Source of the DNA: Chryseobacterium oryzae
Lineage (GTDB): Bacteria > Bacteroidota > Bacteroidia > Flavobacteriales > Weeksellaceae
Length of the DNA: 64,000 bases
Direction: 5' to 3'
NCBI RefSeq assembly: GCF_022811665.1
Contig: NZ_CP094529.1
Location: forward strand, 1-64,000
Shown: one piece after another, positions 52,652-61,801 of the stretch
How the letters are laid out: each line of letters begins with the position of its first letter
Position numbering within the stretch: the stretch's first letter is position 1
The notes under the pieces: model-generated
What the model saw: the letters and a program-made list of their open reading frames with translations, nothing else
Databases searched by the model: none
What the model was told of the DNA's origin: nothing
Translations under genes and position numbers: made by a program

Positions 52652-53198
52652 TTTTCAGTGTTTTTTGTTGTTGAAAGTAAATCTTTCTCAGTTTTTCTTT
52701 AGCTCTGAAAAGTTGCGTTTTGCTTACTGCAGTGCTAATATTCAGGGTTTCGGCAATTTCCTGATGAGAATATTCTTCTAATACATAGAGGTTAAAAACC
52801 ATTTTATAGGAATCCGGAAGCTGGTCTATCAATTCCTGCGCATTAAAATCGAATACAATCTGCTCATCTGTAATTTCTTCTAAAACAGAAGCGTGAACAT
52901 CATCCAAATAAAAAACTGTTTTATGGCTTTTAATGAAATTAAGACATTCGTTTACTACAATTCTTCTTGCCCATCCATCGAAATTTCCTTCTCCTCTAAA
53001 ACTTTCGATATGCTTAAAAATCTTACAGAATGCTTTTATTACACAGTCTTCTGCCTGATAAAGATCACTGATATAGCTTCGTGCTACACTCAGAAATTTC
53101 TTTACATTCTGATCGTAGAATATTTTCTGAGCTTTAGGATCATTTTTTTTAATCCCGCTCAGCAAATTTTCTTTTTTATTTCCAAACGAAAGCTTCAT
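52638..53198 (-). CDS. ECF-type RNA polymerase sigma factor, second module
   Basis: 186 residues. Region 2 includes QAEDCVIKAFCKIFKHIESF and FDGWARRIVVNECLNFI. Region 4 includes LPDSYKMVFNLYVLEEYSHQEIAETLNISTAVSKTQLFRAKEKLRK. It belongs to the FecI/ECF group common in Bacteroidota. Its end overlaps the anti-sigma-like gene by 14 nt, which implies coupled translation. Confidence 0.95.
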   Translation of the reverse strand: MKLSFGNKKENLLSGIKKNDPKAQKIFYDQNVKKFLSVARSYISDLYQAEDCVIKAFCKIFKHIESFRGEGNFDGWARRIVVNECLNFIKSHKTVFYLDDVHASVLEEITDEQIVFDFNAQELIDQLPDSYKMVFNLYVLEEYSHQEIAETLNISTAVSKTQLFRAKEKLRKIYFQQQKTLKNEFI

Positions 53199-53447
53199 GG
53201 TTTGTATGCTGTTTCTATACTAAAGACAGCGAAAATTATAATTGGTTACACAAGAAATGAGAAAATTTTAAATAAATTTTTAAAAAGCTGTATTTCAGGC
53301 GTTTAAAAATGAATATTTTTTAGTGAATTGATGGCTAAATTTAAGATAGCGAGAAAATATAGAACAATGAAAATAATTCAAATACAATTCAAGAAAATTT
53401 TAGGTTTGAAATTTAATAATGAGATTTTATACAGGAGAAACAAAAAA

Positions 53448-53468
53448 CCGCAGATTAACTGCGGCTTT
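53448..53468 (-). terminator. Terminator of the small lipoprotein gene
   Basis: A 6-bp GC-rich stem, CCGCAG (53448-53453) with CTGCGG (53459-53464), has flanking A/T pairs. A T-run follows on the minus strand. Confidence 0.8.
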
Positions 53469-53470
53469 GA

Positions 53471-53878
53471 TTATTTTTTTAAATCTTCTTTAAGCTTTCT
53501 TGCTCCGTCTTCCACTTTCTGGGCTCCTTTAGCTGTGGCGTCTTTTACATCTCTGCTTACATCCTGAGCTCCTTTTTTAATATCTTGTCCCACTTTATGG
53601 GCATCGTTTTTCATATCTTTTGCTGCCGAATTAATATCTTCTTTTGCTTTTTGCGTAGTATTATCAATTTTTTCTCCAGCATTATCAATAGAGTTTTGAA
53701 TTTTGTTTTTTGCCTCATTTACTTTAGAAGAATCTACAAGACCGGTGGTTGTTTCTGTAGTTGTCGTCGTTACAACAGAACCATCTTTATTTTCTACTGT
53801 TTCTGTTTTAGAAGTAGACTCTTTACAAGATACAATCATTGCTGCAACAGCAAAAGCTGCTAAAATGTGTTTTTTCAT
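53471..53878 (-). CDS. Small helical lipoprotein, LEA/apolipophorin-like
   Basis: 135 residues with a lipoprotein signal (MIVSC, cysteine at about 18). After a Thr-rich linker, the rest is a long amphipathic, highly charged helix with 11-residue-like periodicity (KNKIQNSIDNAGEKIDNTTQKAKEDINSAAKDMKND...), resembling LEA or apolipophorin-type helices. Such proteins are often stress-related in Bacteroidota, but the role here is unknown. The next gene upstream, also a lipoprotein, lies 24 bp away. Confidence 0.8.
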   Translation of the reverse strand: MKKHILAAFAVAAMIVSCKESTSKTETVENKDGSVVTTTTTETTTGLVDSSKVNEAKNKIQNSIDNAGEKIDNTTQKAKEDINSAAKDMKNDAHKVGQDIKKGAQDVSRDVKDATAKGAQKVEDGARKLKEDLKK

Positions 53879-53902
53879 AATAAGAATTTTTTATAATGTT
53901 TT

Positions 53903-54232
53903 TTATTGATTAGACTCTTTCAACGGTTTTTCTGTGTTTTTATTTTTTTCTTCTTCTGTCTTCTTTTTATTTTCTTTATCCACCTCATCTTTGATGCGTT
54001 TTTCTTCCTGCTGAACTTTAAGAGCCTGTTTAACAGAATCTTTGTATTTCTGGGAAGACATTCTTATCTGTCTTGCTACATCTACCGATACAGCGCCATT
54101 AGAAAAAGAATCTACTGCCATGGTATCATAATGAGGCTGAGAAATTGTTTCGTTAGCTTCAGTTGCGGGCAATCTCTTCGAGCATGCATGAAGTAATAGT
54201 GCAGAAAATAAAATAATAAATAATCTTTTCAT
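53903..54232 (-). CDS. Small lipoprotein with charged coiled-coil tail
   Basis: 109 residues from the ATG at 54230-54232, giving signal peptide MKRLFIILFSALLLHAC with the lipobox cysteine at 17. A longer start four codons upstream is less likely. The C-terminal half is Lys/Glu-rich (EEKRIKDEVDKENKKKTEEE) and probably a free coiled coil or disordered. I recognise no family. It is on the same strand as the helical lipoprotein gene, 24 bp before it. Confidence 0.7.
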   Translation of the reverse strand: MKRLFIILFSALLLHACSKRLPATEANETISQPHYDTMAVDSFSNGAVSVDVARQIRMSSQKYKDSVKQALKVQQEEKRIKDEVDKENKKKTEEEKNKNTEKPLKESNQ

Positions 54233-54361
54233 TATAGATTTCAATGGACAATTATTGAGAATTATTTTAAAAACTAAATTAATAAAAATAGGACATACAG
54301 CATTTAAAATAATAAATTTTTTGCATGTTCAGAATTAAAAAAGAAGCTGTAAAAAGAACAA

Positions 54362-55351
54362 TCACTCTATTTTAAAACTGGCAATTACAGGAAAATGATC
54401 CGAAAGATGAGCAGAATGATCAACACTGTAATGAATGGGTTTTATAGTTTCCGAAGTAAAAATATAGTCTATTCTCAAAGGATATTTAAAATCGTGAAAG
54501 CTGGTTCCGCTCCCTTTTCCTGTTTCGAAGAATGCATCTTTCAACACTTTAGACATTTGGTAATATTCGTAAGAATTGGGGACTGCATTGAAATCTCCTG
54601 CCACAATTACCGGATAAGGAGATTCTTCTACACTTTTTCTGATGAGCTGTATTTCTTCCTGATGAACTTTAAATGTCGGAATCAGTTTTTTAACCAGATC
54701 TTTCATTTTTTTCTCGTCTTCATTACCATTTCCGTCTAGTTTTACCATATCTTTTACAACCCCGAATGACTGAAGATGAACGTTGAAAACTCTGTATATT
54801 TTACCTCTTATTTCAATATCTATCTGCTCACATTGTGAAGTGACATCTTTTTCTGTAAGCGGTTTGAAAATATCTTTCCTGTCCAGAATTTTGTATTTCG
54901 AATAAAAGCAAATAATTTGTAGAGTTTCTTCTGCTTTCAGATGATCCAATTCGTAATCTGGTCCGGATTCCTGAAGGAAAACAAGATCTGCTTTTTGTGC
55001 ATTAATGTAATTCTGAATTTCATTTTTTCCCCATTTTCCCGATTTTACATTGAAGGTTACAATTTTAAGATTTGGTGTTTCTTTGTTTTCGGATGAATAA
55101 TTCAGCCACCTTTTTGTAGGATTCAGAAAGAAAAGACCTGCAAACATAAAGAAAAATGCTCTTTTTTTCCAGCTGAAAATCCAGAAGAAAGTGATAATTA
55201 CATATAGAATCATTATCAAAGGAAAACCTAAAGAAAGAAAACTAAAACCCCAAAAAACTTTTGGCGGAATGTATGCATTCAGCAAGACTCCGCAAAGCAG
55301 AAAGAGCAATACGAAATGAACAACTAAAAGAATAGAGCGGAATAATTTCAC
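54362..55351 (-). CDS. Membrane-anchored endonuclease/exonuclease/phosphatase-family protein
   Basis: 329 residues. Three hydrophobic segments within the first 80 residues precede an EEP domain at about 95-329. Catalytic landmarks are IVTFNVKSGKW, VFLQESG, VFNVHLQS, VAGDFNAVP (Asp/Asn of the DxN motif), RIDYIF and the final SDHFPV (catalytic His). The domain may face either side of the membrane. The substrate could be nucleic acid or a phosphodiester lipid. It starts 6 bp after the rhomboid gene, in a mutL operon. Confidence 0.88.
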   Translation of the reverse strand: MKLFRSILLVVHFVLLFLLCGVLLNAYIPPKVFWGFSFLSLGFPLIMILYVIITFFWIFSWKKRAFFFMFAGLFFLNPTKRWLNYSSENKETPNLKIVTFNVKSGKWGKNEIQNYINAQKADLVFLQESGPDYELDHLKAEETLQIICFYSKYKILDRKDIFKPLTEKDVTSQCEQIDIEIRGKIYRVFNVHLQSFGVVKDMVKLDGNGNEDEKKMKDLVKKLIPTFKVHQEEIQLIRKSVEESPYPVIVAGDFNAVPNSYEYYQMSKVLKDAFFETGKGSGTSFHDFKYPLRIDYIFTSETIKPIHYSVDHSAHLSDHFPVIASFKIE

Positions 55352-55357
55352 AGTAAT

Positions 55358-56128
55358 TTAGTTAAATCGATATAAATGTTTTTTCCAGATTATTGCGAGA
55401 ATATACCCCACAATAGCTCCTCCAACGTGGGCTAAATGAGCTACACCACCACCGTTTCCGGTAATTCCTAAGTAAATAGATCCAATAACCACCACAGGAA
55501 GCACATATTTTACTTTTACGGGAATAGGGATAAACATAATGCCGATTCTGGCTTCAGGATAAAGTGTTGCAAATGCGGCAATAATGCCGAAAATTGCTCC
55601 GGAAGCACCAAGCATGGGCGATTTAAGATCTATTAAAAGTTTTTTAGAAAGATCGAAAATTTCAGGAGTTTTATTATTTAAAAGTATGTTTCCGGCATAA
55701 TTTACATCTGCCTGTCTGTAAATTTCAGTAACATCTACTCCTAACGCTTGAAGACTGTTTGAAATTTGTTGAATTTCAATAAAATTCCATAAATTAAATA
55801 GAAAAAAAGCTCCCAATCCACTCAAAAAATAGAGAATTAGATATTTTTTATCTCCTAAAGACTGTTCTAGAATAGGACCGAAACTGTAAAGTGTAAACAT
55901 ATTGAAAAGAATATGCATTATACCAACACCTCCCTCAAGTGGAGCATGCATAAACATGTGAGTGATGATCTGCCAAGATTTGAAATTCGGCGAAAAAGGA
56001 TAAAATGCAGACAGCAAATTATACAGTTGGGGATTATTGAGTGCATACAGGAAAAAGTTAGAAATAATATAAACTATAATGTTTATAATAATTAGATTTC
56101 TTGTAATTGGCGGTATATTATTAAACAT
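55358..56128 (-). CDS. Rhomboid-family intramembrane serine protease
   Basis: 256 residues with about six membrane helices. The catalytic serine is S176 in GASGAIFG and the catalytic histidine H234 in AHLAHVGG. HMFMHAPLEGGVGIMHILFNM corresponds to the L1 loop and second helix. A hydrophilic stretch of about 55 residues (114-168) lies before the GASG helix, longer than in GlpG-type enzymes. It cleaves transmembrane substrates, unknown here. Spacing to mutL is 5 bp and to the EEP gene 6 bp. Confidence 0.93.
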   Translation of the reverse strand: MFNNIPPITRNLIIINIIVYIISNFFLYALNNPQLYNLLSAFYPFSPNFKSWQIITHMFMHAPLEGGVGIMHILFNMFTLYSFGPILEQSLGDKKYLILYFLSGLGAFFLFNLWNFIEIQQISNSLQALGVDVTEIYRQADVNYAGNILLNNKTPEIFDLSKKLLIDLKSPMLGASGAIFGIIAAFATLYPEARIGIMFIPIPVKVKYVLPVVVIGSIYLGITGNGGGVAHLAHVGGAIVGYILAIIWKKHLYRFN

Positions 56129-56133
56129 CTTAC

Positions 56134-57912
56134 TTAAAATTTATTTTTAAAATCATTAAAAGGAACTTCAAAATAGCATCTTTTGCCCGTTGGTAAAAAT
56201 TCTGGGAAACCCAAAGCCGAAAAGTCTTTAATGAGTTGTTCCGCATCTATTTTGTAAATAAAATCGAATCTGGATTTGCTCTGCATTTTGTTCCATTGGT
56301 TTTGGTAAAACTGCAAGAAATCTTCTTCGGTACGATATTCTAAAATTTCGAAAAGATTTTCTAAGAATTTCATTACCTGAGATTCTTTCAAACCTTCGGG
56401 AACGGCATCTATTCTTAAAACATTTTCGTGGGCAATGGTCATTTCAAAACCGAGTTCGGGAAGATATTTTTTAATGGATTTATACTTGTTCTTTTCGATC
56501 TCATTCATGTGATATTCTAAAGAAAACAAGAGAGACTGGCTGTTTGTACTGCCTTTTTTTGCAGATTTGTTGCTTTCGGAAACCACAAGTCTGTGCATTC
56601 TTCCCAAATCCAGCATCAGCGTACGGTCGCCTTTGTTGAAAAGCCAATATCCGTTCGGAAGTCTCATAAGATCTTCATCAAAATCTTCTTCTTCAAAAAG
56701 GTTGATTTTTGAAGGTTCCGGAGCAATATTTTGATGATACATCTCCGTAAGATGATGAATTTCGGTCTTTGTTGCCGGTTTTTCTTCCAAAAAAGGATTG
56801 TAATCTCGGTCTACAATAATTTCCGGCATTTTAAAACTTGCAGAATTACTCTTGCTCGGAAAACTTTTCTGCATAATTTCGTCGAGATGCGGATCTCTTT
56901 CAAAATCGAGACTGGGAGCGATATTGTAAATTCCTAAAGACCGCTTGATGGTAGATCTCAACAACGCAAAAATAAGATGCTCATCTTCAAACTTTACTTC
57001 TGTTTTCTGCGGATGAATATTCACATCTATTTTCTCCGGATCTAATTCCAGAAAAAGAAAAAATGTAGGAATGTAACCGGGCATCAGTAATCCTTCAAAG
57101 GCTTCCTGAACTGCTTTATTGAAATATGGGCTTTTAAAATACCGTCCATTCACAAAAAGAAACTGTTCCCCTCGTGTTTTTTTTGCACCTTCTGGTTTGG
57201 CAACAAACCCATGAAGTTGGCACCAAACAATATCTTCTTTAATGGGAATAAGCTGAGGCTGAAGTTTTCTTCCGAAAATATCTACAATTCTCTGCATTTG
57301 AGTCCCTTTTCTCAATCGGAAAACAGGCTCATCATCGTGAAATAAAGAAAATTCTAAATTTTCATGAGCCAGAGCAACTCTTTGAAATTCATCAATAATA
57401 TGACGAAATTCTATATTGTTATTTTTAAGAAATTTTCTTCTTGCCGGAACATTGTAAAATAGATTTTTAACTAAAAAATTAGATCCTTCCGCAGTCTGTA
57501 CAGGCTCCTGAAACTGAAATACACCGCCTTCAATGTAAATATTGGTTCCCAAAGGAGAATCGGGGCGTTTAGTTTTTAATTCAACCTGAGCAACAGCAGC
57601 AATCGAAGCCAAAGCTTCTCCGCGAAAACCTTTGGTAGCAATTTTAAAAATATCTTCGGTTCCTTTTATTTTAGATGTGGCGTGTCTTTCGAAAGCCATT
57701 CTTGCATCGGTTTCGGACATCCCTTTTCCGTCATCCACAACCTGAATAAGGTTTTTTCCGGCATCACGAATAATCAGTTCAATTTTTGTAGCTCCCGCAT
57801 CAATAGAGTTTTCCAAAAGTTCTTTCACAATAGATGCAGGGCGTTGTACGACCTCACCTGCTGCAATTTGGTTGGCTACATGATCGGGTAAAAGCTGAAT
57901 GATGTCTGACAT
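56134..57912 (-). CDS. mutL: DNA mismatch repair protein MutL
   Basis: 592 residues. The N-terminal GHKL ATPase is intact: ENSIDAGATKIELI, DDGKGM, RGEALASIAAV, and the transducer domain to about 335. The C-terminal dimerization domain (about 410-592) lacks the endonuclease motif DQHA(x)2E(x)4E: around residue 435 it reads MLDLGRMHRLVVSES. The usual CPHGRP end reads LPTGKRC. So ATP-driven mismatch signalling is likely, but MutL nicking is doubtful. It heads an operon with the rhomboid and EEP genes. Confidence 0.95.
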   Translation of the reverse strand: MSDIIQLLPDHVANQIAAGEVVQRPASIVKELLENSIDAGATKIELIIRDAGKNLIQVVDDGKGMSETDARMAFERHATSKIKGTEDIFKIATKGFRGEALASIAAVAQVELKTKRPDSPLGTNIYIEGGVFQFQEPVQTAEGSNFLVKNLFYNVPARRKFLKNNNIEFRHIIDEFQRVALAHENLEFSLFHDDEPVFRLRKGTQMQRIVDIFGRKLQPQLIPIKEDIVWCQLHGFVAKPEGAKKTRGEQFLFVNGRYFKSPYFNKAVQEAFEGLLMPGYIPTFFLFLELDPEKIDVNIHPQKTEVKFEDEHLIFALLRSTIKRSLGIYNIAPSLDFERDPHLDEIMQKSFPSKSNSASFKMPEIIVDRDYNPFLEEKPATKTEIHHLTEMYHQNIAPEPSKINLFEEEDFDEDLMRLPNGYWLFNKGDRTLMLDLGRMHRLVVSESNKSAKKGSTNSQSLLFSLEYHMNEIEKNKYKSIKKYLPELGFEMTIAHENVLRIDAVPEGLKESQVMKFLENLFEILEYRTEEDFLQFYQNQWNKMQSKSRFDFIYKIDAEQLIKDFSALGFPEFLPTGKRCYFEVPFNDFKNKF

Positions 57913-57930
57913 AGATGAATAATGAACTTA

Positions 57931-57938
57931 CAAAAATA
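57931..57938 (-). promoter_or_regulatory. -7 element for the mutL operon
   Basis: TATTTTTG on the minus strand matches TAnnTTTG, 18 bp before the mutL ATG. Confidence 0.55.
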
Positions 57939-58014
57939 GGTAAAGCAAATAAGATTTAAAATAATTAAAGAATGAATTAAAAATTAAGTTTCTTTGAGAG
58001 ATTGGTTTCATCCA

Positions 58015-58051
58015 TGAAAAAGCTCTCATTACGTTTTAATTTAATGAGAGC
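58015..58051 (-). terminator. Terminator of the DUF1275 gene
   Basis: A 9-bp stem, GCTCTCATT (58022-58030) with AATGAGAGC (58043-58051), is followed on the minus strand by TTTTT. Confidence 0.88.
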
Positions 58052-58095
58052 CAAAACTAAGTAAACTATGATTATGCTTGTGTTTGAAAAATTAT

Positions 58096-58950
58096 TTACA
58101 TCATTTTCTTTTCCAAAACGAGTTTAGATTTTTCCGGTCTTTTTTCTTTTACTGTTTCCTCTTCGGTTCCGTGTATTTTATCGTATATAAATGCCATGAA
58201 ATTTGGTTTGTTATATATTTTGGAGTATCTGTAATTCGTATAAAAATGTCTTAAATGAATTTTATAAAAATCGTACCCGATAACTACGAGAAGACATGTA
58301 CTGATGACATAGAAAACCCTAAATTCAAGATAATAATAGGTAAGTCCAGAAAAAATAGCTCCCAAAACATAAGAAATCATAATACTGGAAAGTAACTTTG
58401 CTCTTGCAATAAGTTCCGGATTTTTACGGTATTTCTTTTGGGTAAACATAGATGTTAAAATGCCCAAATCGGTAGTAGTTCCTGTTAAATGGGTTGTTTT
58501 TACTAAGAAATTAGAAATACTTGCTGTTAAACCATTCTGAAGACCTGTTGCAAAAAGCATTAGTGCAACCATTACTTGTGCTTCTTCAATGGTTTTCTGG
58601 TAATAAAACTGACCATAAATTCCGACAGATAAAAGACACACAATCTCCAGTACCAAAGGGAATGCATGGGCAAAATATTTACTTTTCTTGTTGAAATTAA
58701 TTACCGAAAAATTTGCCGTAAAACTTCCGAAAAAGAAAAGGAAAATCCATGCGCCAACTATTGCAACCTGAGTCCAGTTGCCTTTGCTTATTTCTGCGGC
58801 AAAAACAGCGTAATGACCGGTTACATTGGAGGTAAAAGATAAAAAAATAAGGAGAGATGCTATATTTATAGTTCCTGCCGTAAAAGCAGTCAGCGTTCCC
58901 AGTCTAATGTTGTCTCCCAACGTTCTGCTGTTACTATAATTTCTTAACAT
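58096..58950 (-). CDS. YoaK/DUF1275 family membrane protein
   Basis: 284 residues. About six membrane helices, with the family blocks GTLTAFTAGTINIASLLIF, SNVTGHYAVFA and ATGLQNGLTASISNFLVKTTHLTGTTTDLG. The last is the strongest DUF1275 marker. A cytoplasmic tail of about 60 charged residues ends the protein. The family is of unknown function, possibly transport. It lies 29 bp after the UspA-like gene on the same strand. Confidence 0.88.
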   Translation of the reverse strand: MLRNYSNSRTLGDNIRLGTLTAFTAGTINIASLLIFLSFTSNVTGHYAVFAAEISKGNWTQVAIVGAWIFLFFFGSFTANFSVINFNKKSKYFAHAFPLVLEIVCLLSVGIYGQFYYQKTIEEAQVMVALMLFATGLQNGLTASISNFLVKTTHLTGTTTDLGILTSMFTQKKYRKNPELIARAKLLSSIMISYVLGAIFSGLTYYYLEFRVFYVISTCLLVVIGYDFYKIHLRHFYTNYRYSKIYNKPNFMAFIYDKIHGTEEETVKEKRPEKSKLVLEKKMM

Positions 58951-58979
58951 GATGATTGATTTTGAGGTGAAATAATGTT

Positions 58980-59477
58980 TTAAATTTCTGCGAAAACTTC
59001 TGCAAGCCTGCCTTTTTCCGGCATTACTTTAGGTGTTTCTAATACAATTTCGGATGAAAAAGTTTCTTTACATTTCTTAATAAAAGGTGTAAGATCGAAT
59101 TTGCCTTTAGTATTTTTATTTTTGAGCGATGGAGAATAGTATATTTCAGCAATATTTTCTGCCTTTACATAGTTGTTAAAAGATCTCTGCAGACTTCCGG
59201 TAAAAATATCGCACACTATTTTATCTACTAAATGAGAATATTTATTCGCAATGATAGAATAGGCATCGCAAAATTCTTTAGTTCTTATTTTGCTGAAAGT
59301 AGTTGTTTTTGTGTTGAATAAAAGATCTCTTATAGAATCTCCGGTATCATACCCCGAAACCAATAATATTCTGTATTTTGTATTTTGTTCGGTTGTACTT
59401 TTTTCTTTCAGTACCTTTTTTAAAATATTGAGGGATTCAAGAGAATAATCTGTTGCTATTAGAATTGTTGTGCTCAT
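58980..59477 (-). CDS. UspA-like stress protein
   Basis: 165 residues. The N-terminus TILIATDYSLESLNILKKVL fits the universal stress protein fold (strand, D, helix). The ATP-binding GxxGx9G(S/T) motif is not clear at the C-terminus, so nucleotide binding is doubtful. The link to the family is weak. It may form an operon with the DUF1275 gene. A -7 element TAATTTTG is at 59514-59521. Confidence 0.65.
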   Translation of the reverse strand: MSTTILIATDYSLESLNILKKVLKEKSTTEQNTKYRILLVSGYDTGDSIRDLLFNTKTTTFSKIRTKEFCDAYSIIANKYSHLVDKIVCDIFTGSLQRSFNNYVKAENIAEIYYSPSLKNKNTKGKFDLTPFIKKCKETFSSEIVLETPKVMPEKGRLAEVFAEI

Positions 59478-59513
59478 ATATGGATGATTTAGTTGTGTAA
59501 CATTTTTATATTA

Positions 59514-59521
59514 CAAAATTA
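59514..59521 (-). promoter_or_regulatory. -7 element for the UspA-like gene
   Basis: TAATTTTG on the minus strand matches TAnnTTTG, 36 bp before the start codon. Confidence 0.45.
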
Positions 59522-59666
59522 TATCTGCCATATTAAAAGCTTTTTGGAAAGGAATTAAAATGTAATTAGAGAGATTAAAATCAGATTAAAATTTATCTTA
59601 AACTGAACTCGGGATAAGCAAGTTTTTTAGTGTTATCCTGAATTCACGTTATCCTAATATGTTGGA

Positions 59667-61076
59667 TTAAGAATTATCCAGATTCATTAAAGTACCGTAA
59701 AGACTGGGAAAACGCATCTGAACTGTCGTTCCTTCATTCTCGTTTGAACTTACCAAAAGTTCTCCGTTATGCATTCTTACAATATTCCTTGCAAGAGGCA
59801 ACCCGATTCCGTAACCTTCATAGTTTCGAGTGTTAGATGCCCGGAAAAAAGGATCGTATATTTTATTCATTTCAGACTGCGGAATTCCTATTCCTGTATC
59901 TTTTATAATGATATAAAGATCTGTGTCTGTTGCACCTAAAGAAACCCTTACCTGTTGATGATTAGAATACTTGCACCCATTATTAATGATATTGGCAACT
60001 GCTAAGTGAAGAAGCTGTTCATTTCCCTGAACTTTCAGTTTTTTGGGATTATCGGGAAGCATACTGATGTCAAGAAAAATATTGTTTCGGGAATCTATTC
60101 TTCTTAAGGTTTCGATAACGTCCCAAAGAAGCTGATCCATTCTAACACGGTCTATTTTCTGAATCTTTCCGTCAAAACCTGTTTGCGCAATAAGCAGAAG
60201 TGCTTTTATTTTTTTATCTAGTTTTTCGGCTTCATCTAAAATAATTTCCAGTGTTTCTTTATATTCTTCGGCAGTTCGGGTAATGGAAAGCGCAACATCT
60301 GCTTCTCCCATAATTGAGGTAAGAGGCGTTCTCAATTCATGCGAAACATTTCCGATGAGGTGGTTTTGAGTTTCAAAGGAAGTTTCAATTCTCGTAAGCA
60401 TGGTATTGAATGTTTCTACCAGCTCATTCAGCTCTTTATTTCCGGGCTGAGGTTCCAACCTTAGATGAAGATTTTCCGAACTGATTTCCTTTACTTTTCC
60501 TGTAATTTTAAGAATAGGTTTAAAAAGGGTTTTAGAAAGGTAAAAAGAGAAAATCATGCTGAAAAATATCGAAAGAATCATACATGTAATTAATGTACGT
60601 TTCAAAAACCCGAGATAATGAACTACGTAATGATTTTTTGCTGAAGCAATCGCAATGTAGTCTTTATTTTGATACCGGAAGGTTTGCCCAATGTAATAAA
60701 ATTCTTCATCATTGAAATTGGCTTCCCCTTTTTTGATGATGTTACGAAAAAAAGTATCCGGAATATGTATTTTTTGAGAAATATGGCTGAAATTAGAATC
60801 TGTAGGTACCGCAAAAACATAATCTCTTTCCATGGGAAGTTCTTCATCATTTGTACTGTTGAGAACGTAGTTTTCCGGAAGATCGAGAAGTTCTTTATTT
60901 TTTTCGATCTGAACAATGGTGGTTGTTCGTATTTTCAGCAATTCATAAAAACGTTGATGCGAAAAATTAACGATAGAAAAGTACACCGAACCTCCAAAAA
61001 TAAGAATGACAGTTGTAAAAACAGCCATCAGAAGAATCATCGTTTTGGTTTGGTTGGTAATAACTTTTTTAAACAT
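59667..61076 (-). CDS. HAMP-domain sensor histidine kinase
   Basis: 469 residues. Two membrane helices (about 13-36 and 160-182) enclose a periplasmic sensor domain of about 120 residues. HAMP follows (183-235), then the HisKA H-box with H246 in SHELRTP. The HATPase has an N-box (NIINNGCKYS), G1 (KDTGIGIP) and G2 (GYGIGLPLAR). All catalytic boxes are intact. The stimulus is unknown. It starts 3 bp after the response regulator gene. Confidence 0.95.
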   Translation of the reverse strand: MFKKVITNQTKTMILLMAVFTTVILIFGGSVYFSIVNFSHQRFYELLKIRTTTIVQIEKNKELLDLPENYVLNSTNDEELPMERDYVFAVPTDSNFSHISQKIHIPDTFFRNIIKKGEANFNDEEFYYIGQTFRYQNKDYIAIASAKNHYVVHYLGFLKRTLITCMILSIFFSMIFSFYLSKTLFKPILKITGKVKEISSENLHLRLEPQPGNKELNELVETFNTMLTRIETSFETQNHLIGNVSHELRTPLTSIMGEADVALSITRTAEEYKETLEIILDEAEKLDKKIKALLLIAQTGFDGKIQKIDRVRMDQLLWDVIETLRRIDSRNNIFLDISMLPDNPKKLKVQGNEQLLHLAVANIINNGCKYSNHQQVRVSLGATDTDLYIIIKDTGIGIPQSEMNKIYDPFFRASNTRNYEGYGIGLPLARNIVRMHNGELLVSSNENEGTTVQMRFPSLYGTLMNLDNS

Positions 61077-61079
61077 TTT

Positions 61080-61784
61080 CTAAGGTTTTTTAAGCACATA
61101 TCCCATTCCTATAACCGTATGAATGAGTTTTTTATCTTCCTGACTGTCGATTTTTTTCCTGAGATAATTTACGTAAACATCTACAACATTGGTTCCTAAA
61201 TCATAGTTTACGCCCCAAACCGCATCCAGAATTTCTGCTCTGGAAATTACTTTTTCAGGGTTGTTGAGAAAATACATAAGGAGTTTATATTCTGTAGAAG
61301 TTAGAGAAACTTCTTCTCCCGACCGGGTTACTTTTTTGGTGTAATCGTTTACAACAAGATCAGAAAACTGATGAACATATTCGCTGTCGGGCTTATCTTC
61401 GGTATTTTCGTTTTTCATGGGGTTGCTTCTTCTGAGAAGAGATTTTATTCTTGCAACCAATTCTATAAACTTAAAGGGTTTTACAAGATAATCGTCGCCG
61501 CCGTTTTCCAGCCCTAAAACGATATTTTCTGAAGTTCCCAAAGCGGTAAGAAAGAGAATAGGAACATTTTTGTTGGTTTTTCTGATTTCCTTGCAGACTT
61601 CCAGCCCGTTCATTTCGGGAAGCATAATGTCTAAAATAACAAGATCGAAATCATTTTCCTGTACGAGATTTACGCCGGTACGACCGTCGAATGCAACAGA
61701 AATTTCGTAGCCTTTTTCCTGAAGTCCTTTTTTAATAAAAGAAACCACGCTGGTTTCGTCTTCAATCAGCACAATTTTTTTCAT
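61080..61784 (-). CDS. OmpR-family response regulator
   Basis: 234 residues from the ATG at 61782-61784. An upstream ATG at 61802 overlaps the -7 element at 61802-61809 and is unlikely. The receiver domain has the phosphoacceptor D52 in VILDIMLPEMNG, with T and K at the usual sites (FLTALG, DDYLVKPF). The C-terminal winged helix includes EYKLLMYFLNNPEKVISRAEIL and DVYVNYLRKKID. Paired with the kinase encoded 3 bp downstream. Confidence 0.96.
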   Translation of the reverse strand: MKKIVLIEDETSVVSFIKKGLQEKGYEISVAFDGRTGVNLVQENDFDLVILDIMLPEMNGLEVCKEIRKTNKNVPILFLTALGTSENIVLGLENGGDDYLVKPFKFIELVARIKSLLRRSNPMKNENTEDKPDSEYVHQFSDLVVNDYTKKVTRSGEEVSLTSTEYKLLMYFLNNPEKVISRAEILDAVWGVNYDLGTNVVDVYVNYLRKKIDSQEDKKLIHTVIGMGYVLKKP

Positions 61785-61801
61785 ATCAGTAACCAATATC
61801 A

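Noticed and set aside
53199..53440. Gap before the second sigma gene, examined for small genes
   Set aside because: Only AT-rich sequence with short chance frames. No promoter match, hairpin or RNA gene stands out.
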